Shown: positions 16,856 to 23,775 of the stretch, piece after piece
How positions within the stretch are numbered: position 1 is the first letter of the stretch
Layout of the letters: every line of letters begins with the position of its first letter
From: Fibrobacter sp. UWT2
GTDB taxonomy: Bacteria; Fibrobacterota; Fibrobacteria; Fibrobacterales; Fibrobacteraceae
Length of the DNA stretch: 50,597 nucleotides
Assembly (NCBI RefSeq): GCF_900142545.1
Contig: NZ_FRBF01000020.1
Coordinates: forward strand, 1 to 50,597
Direction of reading: 5' to 3'
Notes under the pieces: model-generated
The model's input: the letters and a program-made list of their open reading frames with translations, nothing else
Database searches by the model: none
What the model was told of the DNA's origin: nothing
Made by a program: the position numbers and the translations under genes

Positions 16856-18592
16856 TTACACCTTGTGCCGTTGCCTGAAGACGATCAGGTGTTCTTTGGC
16901 GCGGGTGGCGCCGACCATGATCAGGTTGGTCTTTTCGGGGAGGTAACCGGGGCCGCGGGGCGACAGTTCCAAATCCGTAAGGATGACTACGCGCTTGTCC
17001 AGCCCCTTGTAGCGGTAGGCCGACACAATGTTGATGGCGTAATTGCTCAGGGAATCGTCGATATCGCTCCACTGAAAGTTGCTGTCGTTCAGGGCGGCGA
17101 GGCCCGAATTCCTGCGGCTACGGAGCGAAACCACGAGAACATCTTCGGGACCGACTCCTTTTTTGCGGAGTCGCGTGATTTCCTTGCGTAACAGTTCTTC
17201 TTGTTCGGCGGGGTCTGTGTAGGTGCGTACGTCAACGGCGCGGCCTATCGGAGTTTCGTCGTAGCAGGGGATTCTGATGTTAGTGTTATCGTAGACCCAT
17301 TCCAGGATTTTCTTGGTGCTGCGGTAGCCGCGTTTTAACACCATCACGGGCATGGTGCTAATGGTCTTGTTTGCGCTAAAGTTGCGGCCCTTGTAAATGG
17401 CCTGGTGGCTGTCGTAGAAGAATCGCACGATTCCTTTTTTAGGGTCTTTCAACAGCTGCAAGGAGGCGTCGATCCAGCCGCTTTGAAAATCTTGCCCTTC
17501 GTCGATAATGAGCGCATCAAAAAGTTGCTTATTCTTTTTGCGGAGCTCCTGAATGGCGGGAGCCAGGTTGTCTGCTGCCGCTTTATAATATTCAGTCAAG
17601 TCGGTGCCGTCTTTAGGTTCATGGTGGGCGAAACCTTCCACTCTTGCGGCACGGACGTACTTGCAGGCGAGCTTATGGAAACTTGCCGCGACCACCTGGC
17701 TGTCGTCGAAGCCCTTCTTTTTAAAGGTGTTTTGCATTTGTTCGGCGAGCAGGTCGTTAAAGCAGAGTACTACGACGCGTTTGCCTTCGGCGACGAGTCG
17801 GCTCGTTTCCCACTGTACCAGGAGCGATTTGCCGGATCCGGCGACGCCTTCGATTTGCATGCGCGGGTTACGGGTGATCGATTCCATGAGCATTTCCTGG
17901 AATGCGGTGGGCTGCAGGCGGGCGCCCGATTCCATTTCCCAGAGTTCCGGCCAGGTCGGCTCGTCATAGCAACCCAAGAAACTGGTGAGGCGGTTGTAGT
18001 CTTCGTCGGTCAACTTGTCGTTCGGGAAGGGGTTGCCTCCGTGCGATTCTTCCTTGGTTTCCAGAATCTTCTTGATTTTGCGTTCGAGCGTGTTGTAGCT
18101 TTTAAGATCCTGCTTTAAAATGATGCGCTTGGGCTGGATGGCGTTGGCGCCGATTTTGCCCATGTTTTCCATGTCGGCAAAGCACACTGCCCATTGTACG
18201 CGCACCTTGTAGTACGAGTTTCCGCCTTCTTTGGGGAACATTTCGCTGAAGTGGTCGTGGAGCGGGTGGATGCTTTGCTCAATTTGCTGGATGGGAGAGC
18301 GGTCCATAATGCGGTGACCCTGTTTCCAGATGAATCCGTTTTCGGTACCTTGGGCTTCTTCGGTCGAAATTTGGTTGTCCTTGCATTCGATCAGGAGCAT
18401 GCCGTAATCCCTGTGGTACAGGATGCAGTCTACTTCGTGGTCGATGCTCTGGGAGTTCTTTTTGTCGTAGAATTTCAGCTGCGGGTTCATCCAGACGTCC
18501 CATTTGTCGTTCAGGCAGAGGGCGGTATCAAAAAGGGCTTTTTCGGAACGGGATTTGGGATTTGAGGAAATTCTTTTGCGGATGGTAGACAT
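16856..18592 (-). CDS. NERD-domain superfamily 1 (UvrD-like) helicase
   Basis: A 578-aa fusion. The N-terminal NERD domain (about 12-135) has the nuclease-type residues D55, E69 and K71 in EVDCIL...IECK. The helicase part has Walker A GVAGSGKS at 249-256, motif II DEGQD at 364-368, a GYRSTKKILEWV segment, and late motifs SAYRYKGLDKRVVIL and VGATRAKEHLIV. It should bind and unwind or nick DNA using ATP. NERD-helicases are scattered among bacteria, often in mobile or defence settings; the biological role is unsettled. The gene stands alone on its strand, with TATATTTA (18628-18621) as a promoter-like element about 30 bp upstream. No interruption is seen. Confidence 0.85.
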   Translation of the reverse strand: MSTIRKRISSNPKSRSEKALFDTALCLNDKWDVWMNPQLKFYDKKNSQSIDHEVDCILYHRDYGMLLIECKDNQISTEEAQGTENGFIWKQGHRIMDRSPIQQIEQSIHPLHDHFSEMFPKEGGNSYYKVRVQWAVCFADMENMGKIGANAIQPKRIILKQDLKSYNTLERKIKKILETKEESHGGNPFPNDKLTDEDYNRLTSFLGCYDEPTWPELWEMESGARLQPTAFQEMLMESITRNPRMQIEGVAGSGKSLLVQWETSRLVAEGKRVVVLCFNDLLAEQMQNTFKKKGFDDSQVVAASFHKLACKYVRAARVEGFAHHEPKDGTDLTEYYKAAADNLAPAIQELRKKNKQLFDALIIDEGQDFQSGWIDASLQLLKDPKKGIVRFFYDSHQAIYKGRNFSANKTISTMPVMVLKRGYRSTKKILEWVYDNTNIRIPCYDETPIGRAVDVRTYTDPAEQEELLRKEITRLRKKGVGPEDVLVVSLRSRRNSGLAALNDSNFQWSDIDDSLSNYAINIVSAYRYKGLDKRVVILTDLELSPRGPGYLPEKTNLIMVGATRAKEHLIVFRQRHKV

Positions 18593-18654
18593 TTTTGGAC
18601 CTTTTTACATCGTTTTCGCCTAAATATACATTAGACACCGCTCCTTCATTTTTC

Positions 18655-18809
18655 TACATTTACGCCCGCTCGGGTAATTACGCTCGGGTAAAACCAATCA
18701 CCGGCTTGCGAGAGTCGCTTCGGTGGCGAGGTCCACACCCCTAGGTCAGGTCTTCGCTTCGCGGCTTAATTGCAGTCCGGGTAGTAACAACCGAAAAGGA
18801 AAATACATT
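18655..18809 (+). promoter_or_regulatory. rpsB promoter element and long leader
   Basis: TACATTTA at 18655-18662 is a promoter-like element, giving a leader of about 140 bases. The leader starts with a direct repeat of CGCTCGGGTAA (near 18667-18677 and 18681-18691), followed by a hairpin CACCG/CGGTG (18699-18725) with an inner GCGA/TCGC stem. Ribosomal protein S2 operons in several phyla have an autoregulatory leader; here that is an inference from position and structure. Confidence 0.45.
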
Positions 18810-19550
18810 ATGGCAAATCTGCCTTCTGTCGAAGATCTGCTTGCTGCAGGCTCCCACTTTGGTCACCAGACTCAGCGCTGGAACCCGAAAATGAAACCCT
18901 ACATCTTGGCTGAAAAGAACGGCATCTACGTTCTCAACCTGTCCAAGACTCGTGAACTCCTTGAAGAAGCTGCCAAGGCCGCTGCCAAGATCTCTGAATC
19001 TGGCAAGACCGTGCTCTTCGTTGGCACCAAGCCGACCGCTCGTCAGTGCGTGCTCGACGCTGCAGCTTCTTGCAACCAGTTCTCCGTGACCAACCGCTGG
19101 CTCGGTGGTATGCTCACGAACTTCCAGACTGTCCGTAAGTCCATCAAGAAGATCGACAAGATCGACGCTATGGAACAGGATGGTACCTTCCAGGCTCTCT
19201 CCAAGAAGGAAGTCCTCGACAAGAACCGCGAACGCGAAAAGCTCCTTTCCGTGTTCGGTGGCATCCGTGAAATGGTGAACCTCCCGGGCCTCCTCGTCGT
19301 GACCGACCTCGCTCACGAAAAGATTGCCGTGGCTGAAGCTCGCCGCCTCCACATTCCTATCATCGGCATCTGCGACACGAACGTCGACCCGACTCTCGTG
19401 GACTATCCGATTCCGGCTAACGACGACGCCGTGAAGTCTCTCACGCTCATCGTTGACTACATTGCCGCTAACGTTGCAAAGCGTTCTGCTGACAAGAAGG
19501 CCGAAAAGGAAGAAGCTAAGAAGTTCGACAACGGCGAGGAAGAAAAGTAA
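18810..19550 (+). CDS. rpsB: 30S ribosomal protein S2
   Basis: A 246-aa full-length S2, a protein of the small ribosomal subunit. The family signature LLAAGSHFGHQTQRWNPKM is at about residues 8-26, and PIIGICDTNVDPTLVDYPIPANDDA lies near 190. The C-terminus is a charged Lys/Glu tail. The ATG at 18810 follows AAAAGGAAAA; the frame upstream has no ribosome site. Codon use is extremely biased (AAG, CTC, GAA, GCT), as expected for a highly expressed gene. It is followed after 1 bp by tsf, the standard rpsB-tsf pairing. Confidence 0.98.
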   Translation: MANLPSVEDLLAAGSHFGHQTQRWNPKMKPYILAEKNGIYVLNLSKTRELLEEAAKAAAKISESGKTVLFVGTKPTARQCVLDAAASCNQFSVTNRWLGGMLTNFQTVRKSIKKIDKIDAMEQDGTFQALSKKEVLDKNREREKLLSVFGGIREMVNLPGLLVVTDLAHEKIAVAEARRLHIPIIGICDTNVDPTLVDYPIPANDDAVKSLTLIVDYIAANVAKRSADKKAEKEEAKKFDNGEEEK

Positions 19551-19551
19551 T

Positions 19552-20433
19552 ATGCAGATTACCGCTTCCCTCGTTAACGAACTCCGTCAGAAGACTGGCG
19601 TGGGCATGATGCAGTGCAAGAAGGCCCTCACCGAAACTGACGGCGACATGGACAAGGCCGTTGAACTCCTCCGCAAGCAGGGTGCTGCTGTTGCCGCCAA
19701 GCGTGCTGACAAGGCCGCTAAGGAAGGCCGCATCTACCTCATCGAAACCGCCGACAAGGCTGCTGCTTTCGAACTCTCTTGCGAAACTGAACCGGTTTCC
19801 AACAACGACGACTTCGTCGCTCTCGCCAACATGGCTGTGAAGGCTGTCGAAACTCAGGCTATCGCCTCTGTCGAAGACCTCAAGAACGCCGTTGTTGATG
19901 GCAAGAAGATCAACGATGTGCTCCAGGACGTGCTCGTCAAGATCCAGGAAAACATCGACTTCCGCAAGTTCGCCGAAATGAAGAAGACTGCTAACTCCGT
20001 GTTTGGCGTTTACAGCCACATGAAGGGCAAGATCGGTGTGATCACCGAACTCGCTTACGAAGGCTCTGCCGACGAAGCTGCCCTCAAGGCTGCCGCTAAG
20101 GACATCGCTATGCAGGCCGCTGCTTTCGCTCCGGTTGCATTGAACGATGCTGCAGTTCCGGCTGAAACGATCGAAAAGGAAAAGGAAATTGCCAAGGCTC
20201 AGATCGAAGCTTCCGGCAAGGCTCCGAAGCCCGAATTCCTGCAGCGCCAGATTGACGGCCGTGTCGCCAAGGTGCTCAAGGAAATCGTTCTCGAAGACCA
20301 GGAATTCTTCATGTCCGAAAAGAACCCGAAGAAGCTCAGCGTCAAGGACTACCTCCAGGAAGTCGTCGCCAAGCAGCTCGGTCTTTCCAGCCTGAAGGTC
20401 GTGAACTTCATCCGCTTCGAACGCGGTAACTAA
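19552..20433 (+). CDS. tsf: Elongation factor Ts
   Basis: A 293-aa full-length EF-Ts, the nucleotide exchange factor for EF-Tu. The N-terminal UBA-like region has LVNELRQKTGVGMMQCKKAL, and the EF-Tu contact region includes CETEPVSNNDDFVALA near residues 77-92. The ATG is one base after the rpsB stop, so the two are translationally coupled. Codon bias equals that of rpsB. Unlike many bacteria, pyrH and frr do not follow; the operon ends at a strong terminator. A 7-bp repeat with stop codons in all frames starts two bases after the TAA. Confidence 0.98.
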   Translation: MQITASLVNELRQKTGVGMMQCKKALTETDGDMDKAVELLRKQGAAVAAKRADKAAKEGRIYLIETADKAAAFELSCETEPVSNNDDFVALANMAVKAVETQAIASVEDLKNAVVDGKKINDVLQDVLVKIQENIDFRKFAEMKKTANSVFGVYSHMKGKIGVITELAYEGSADEAALKAAAKDIAMQAAAFAPVALNDAAVPAETIEKEKEIAKAQIEASGKAPKPEFLQRQIDGRVAKVLKEIVLEDQEFFMSEKNPKKLSVKDYLQEVVAKQLGLSSLKVVNFIRFERGN

Positions 20434-20435
20434 TT

Positions 20436-20466
20436 AGTAGACAGTAGGAAGTAGGCAGTAGACAGT
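20436..20466 (+). repeat. AGTAGRM heptamer repeat after tsf (four units)
   Basis: Four tandem 7-base units of the form AGTAGRM plus a partial unit. Every unit contains TAG, and because the period is 7 the TAGs (20438, 20445, 20452, 20459) fall in all three frames. A related three-unit copy overlaps the stop codon of cysS at 28392-28415, in the same orientation relative to its gene. Confidence 0.8.
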
Positions 20467-20506
20467 GATGTCGTTGCTGAAAACTCTGTAGTAGCTACAA
20501 TTAAAT

Positions 20507-20537
20507 TGGCCGTCCCACTCGGGGCGGCCAGTTTTTT
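20507..20537 (+). terminator. Rho-independent terminator of rpsB-tsf
   Basis: TGGCCGTCCC (20507-20516) pairs with GGGGCGGCCA (20521-20530) around a four-base loop, with one G-T pair, and is followed by six T residues (20532-20537). Confidence 0.93.
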
Positions 20538-20542
20538 ATTGC

Positions 20543-20550
20543 TACATTTA
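20543..20550 (+). promoter_or_regulatory. Promoter-like TACATTTA element of the first FISUMP gene
   Basis: TACATTTA is identical to the element before rpsB. It lies directly after the tsf terminator and 44 bp before the ATG of the lipoprotein gene. Confidence 0.4.
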
Positions 20551-20593
20551 GAATGTCGGGCTGTAGCTTCAGCCGTTAATATGAGAGGAAAAC

Positions 20594-23500
20594 ATGAGAG
20601 TCTTTTTGAAGGCATTTCTCCTTTTTGCCGTATGCGCTTTTTTTGTGACCGCATGCGGTTCGGATTCCGGGTCTGATTCCGTTACTCCCTCTGAAGTTTC
20701 TTCCGATGACGATGACGGTTCCGAAGGCGACGTTTCCGAAAAAGGTTCCAAGGACAATAGCGGTTCCAAAGAGAATGGCGACTCCAAAGATAAGGGCGGT
20801 TCTGCAAATTCCGGAACTTCAACGAAGGATACCGAAGTTGACAGCAAGGCGACCGACGAGCCGGTTATCATTAGTAGTGTGAAGGATTCCTACTCCGGCG
20901 ATTCAATCAAGACGGTGCAAGTCGGCAGGTATATCTGGATGGCGCAAAACGTGTCGCATGTCGGCTGGAGCGTCACGAACGTTTGCTACGACAAGGACGA
21001 ATCGAATTGTGAAAAATACGGTGCACTTATTGATACGGCGTCGGCTGGTTTTGCGTGCCCGAGTGGATTCTTTGTTCCGACGATGAATGACTGGCGCTGG
21101 CTCAGCAACTATAGCAGCAAGTACCCGGAGGTCATGAGTGCCTTGCAAATGCAGTACGGCGGCTATTGTTCCCGCGTACAGGATTCGCTAGTCTGTAAGG
21201 GCTTGGACGATTACGGCAAGTATATGGCTCAAGACGGCATCGCGACGCTTTATCCGATGAATATGAAGCCGACTTCTGAGACGGCGGACTTCCATGACTT
21301 TTACTTGTTGCGCTGCGTGAACTACACCTACATTGTCGAAAGCGTCAAGGACCTGCCCACTTGCGACAGTGTAAGCAAGGAAACTTTAAAGCCGTTCTAC
21401 GTGGTAAACGAAAAGTCCAACTACAAGTGCCTCGGCAACCGTTGGGAAGACGACTTTACCGATGACTGCAGCCACGTAGTCAACAGGACGGCGGCGACAA
21501 TTAATGATACGATGTACATCTGCAAATATAAGGAATGGCAGGTGGCCGATGTATCGGATGCCCGCGAAGAATGTACATCGAAAAACGATTCTACGACGCT
21601 GTTGTTTAACGGGAAACGTTATGCTTGCGAAAACGGCTACTGGAGAGCTTTCTCGGAAATTGAAGAAAAGCTGGGGTACTGCCGCGGCAAAATGATTGGC
21701 GCATTCGACACCCTAAAGACCCGCACCGATACGCTCGTGAAGAAGCAGGAATATATCTGCGACACGAACGGTTGGCGTCTTTCCGAGATGACGGACCATG
21801 TAGGTTTCTGCGACAGCTTGAGGGTCTTTGACGAGGTGAAGTACTCGGGACGGTCTTATGTGTGTCGCAGCGATCGGTGGGAAACGTTTAGCACGCTGGA
21901 AAATGAAATCGGCGTATGCTCTCCGAAGAAGAACAAGGTGATTGATTCGACCGAATCGGGATCGACTTATATCTGCGACAGCACTTCATGGCGCTATACG
22001 GTGCTGGAAGACTTTATTGGGATATGCGATTCTACCATCATCGGAACGATCAAGAGGCATGCAGGGGCCGGTTACTTGTGCAAGGCTCGCGGCTGGAATC
22101 GTCTGAGCGATTTGGAAAATGAAATCGGCGCCTGCTACGAAACGGTGGTGGGAACACTTGCCAAGACCGATGCTGGTGTCGATTATGTATGCGCTTCTTC
22201 GGGCTGGACGCGCGCCGCAGCTGCTGATATCGGTGGCGTATGTGACAGTACCAAGCGATACAAGACGGTAAAAGTCAGCGGCGTCAGTTATTACTGCACG
22301 GGTTACAGCTGGAGTAAAATGAATTCGATCGACAGTGCACTCGGCTTCTGCACTGAAAACATTCGAGGGAAAATTGATTCGATTGGCGCCGGTGCTACAG
22401 CGTCCCGCTACTCCTGCGAATGGAACGGCTGGACGAAATTGAGTGACTTGGATTTCCGTTTCGGGATCTGCAATACGAAAAACGACAGCACCAAAAAGGT
22501 AGTACACGATTCCGTTTACGTGTGTAGCAAGAATGCCTGGAAGCTAGGGTCGCTTACGGATATGTACGGCGTCTGTGATTCTCTTGCCGCAGGCAAGACG
22601 GGGACGTTTATGGGCACGGCGTATGGCTGCCGCAAAAAAGCCTGGACGAAGATGAGCGACTTCGAAATTGCAAATGGATTCTGTAGCGAAAAGAATGCGG
22701 GCGAGAACATTAAGGTGGGTTCCGAATATTACGAATGCACCGTTACTTCTACGAACATTTACTGGAAGAAAACGAATGAGTTCAAGTATGTCATGGGAGA
22801 ATGCCCCAAGGATACGACCTTCCGCAAGACCTATAAGGATACTTTGTATAAGTGTAGCAACGCCAAGTGGAATCGTGTTACAATCAATGAAGAATATGGT
22901 TACTGTGAACAGGGTTCTCCGAAAAAGACCGTCGTGTTCAACAAGCAAGAGTATATATGCGATTACGGCGTAGTAGATGTCGATTGGCACCGCATGACGA
23001 CCATGGATTCCCTGTATGGAGTTTGCGATAGGACAAGGTATGGCGATACGGCAACCTATAAAAACAATCATTACTTTTGCAATACAAATCGCGATGGCTT
23101 TATTTGGGACTATGCCAGTTACAGACAGTATATGGGACAGTGTACGTCTGCCAGGGAAGGGCATGAAATGTTTAACGGGTTCAATACAAGCAAATGCACC
23201 TCTGGTAAGTGGGTCGCCATTATCAATGACTATATGACGGATAGCCGCGACGGGAAAAAATATAAGATGGTTACGGTCAAGGGACAGAATTGGATGGTTC
23301 AGGATTTGAACTATGTGACAACGTCTAGTGATACCAGCTGGGCGATGAATTCTAGAAGTGATGCTCGCCTGTATTCCTGGACTGCGGCAAAGAAATCGTG
23401 CCCGTCAGGGTGGCGCTTGCCGACTAAAACCGAATGGAGTACTTTCCGTTCGAACTTTACGTCTTTGTATGATTATGGTGGTGAGTCCGGCATGCTTGCG

Positions 23501-23743
23501 GGCAATTGGAGTAACCTTAATGGCTACACGGCCGATGACTTCTTTGGTGTAGCAATTTATCCGACAGGATATATGGAAGATTATTTGTCGGGAGGCTATT
23601 CGGTGATAGCGCAACAAAATGGCGATAATGGAGCTTATTTCTGGGCTTCCGATGGCTCGTTTATGACTTTTGGCCAATTTACGTCTTATCCGCGAATGGG
23701 TGGCTATGCTGTGGGCGCTGCCATAAGGTGCGTCAAGGACTAG
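20594..23743 (+). CDS. FISUMP-domain surface lipoprotein 1
   Basis: A 1049-aa exported lipoprotein. The signal peptide ends in FVTAC with the lipidated Cys at residue 21. A Ser/Asp/Gly/Lys-rich linker follows (about 22-90). Next is an N-terminal FISUMP-like module (about 95-250), then a long array of about 16 repeats of roughly 40 residues, each with paired Cys and a central Trp (pattern Y-x-C-x4-GW ... L/I-G-x-C). The C-terminus is a FISUMP domain (about 890-1049): DGKKYKMVTVKGQNWMVQDLNY, CPSGWRLPTKTEW, and a final AIRCVKD. FISUMP proteins are abundant at the Fibrobacter surface, but their role is not established; adhesion or fibre attachment is possible. The ATG follows AGAGGAAAAC. The paralogue lies 32 bp downstream. 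Confidence 0.85.
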   Translation: MRVFLKAFLLFAVCAFFVTACGSDSGSDSVTPSEVSSDDDDGSEGDVSEKGSKDNSGSKENGDSKDKGGSANSGTSTKDTEVDSKATDEPVIISSVKDSYSGDSIKTVQVGRYIWMAQNVSHVGWSVTNVCYDKDESNCEKYGALIDTASAGFACPSGFFVPTMNDWRWLSNYSSKYPEVMSALQMQYGGYCSRVQDSLVCKGLDDYGKYMAQDGIATLYPMNMKPTSETADFHDFYLLRCVNYTYIVESVKDLPTCDSVSKETLKPFYVVNEKSNYKCLGNRWEDDFTDDCSHVVNRTAATINDTMYICKYKEWQVADVSDAREECTSKNDSTTLLFNGKRYACENGYWRAFSEIEEKLGYCRGKMIGAFDTLKTRTDTLVKKQEYICDTNGWRLSEMTDHVGFCDSLRVFDEVKYSGRSYVCRSDRWETFSTLENEIGVCSPKKNKVIDSTESGSTYICDSTSWRYTVLEDFIGICDSTIIGTIKRHAGAGYLCKARGWNRLSDLENEIGACYETVVGTLAKTDAGVDYVCASSGWTRAAAADIGGVCDSTKRYKTVKVSGVSYYCTGYSWSKMNSIDSALGFCTENIRGKIDSIGAGATASRYSCEWNGWTKLSDLDFRFGICNTKNDSTKKVVHDSVYVCSKNAWKLGSLTDMYGVCDSLAAGKTGTFMGTAYGCRKKAWTKMSDFEIANGFCSEKNAGENIKVGSEYYECTVTSTNIYWKKTNEFKYVMGECPKDTTFRKTYKDTLYKCSNAKWNRVTINEEYGYCEQGSPKKTVVFNKQEYICDYGVVDVDWHRMTTMDSLYGVCDRTRYGDTATYKNNHYFCNTNRDGFIWDYASYRQYMGQCTSAREGHEMFNGFNTSKCTSGKWVAIINDYMTDSRDGKKYKMVTVKGQNWMVQDLNYVTTSSDTSWAMNSRSDARLYSWTAAKKSCPSGWRLPTKTEWSTFRSNFTSLYDYGGESGMLAGNWSNLNGYTADDFFGVAIYPTGYMEDYLSGGYSVIAQQNGDNGAYFWASDGSFMTFGQFTSYPRMGGYAVGAAIRCVKD

Positions 23744-23775
23744 GGTAAGTAACAGTTTTGCTTAGGGAGAATATC

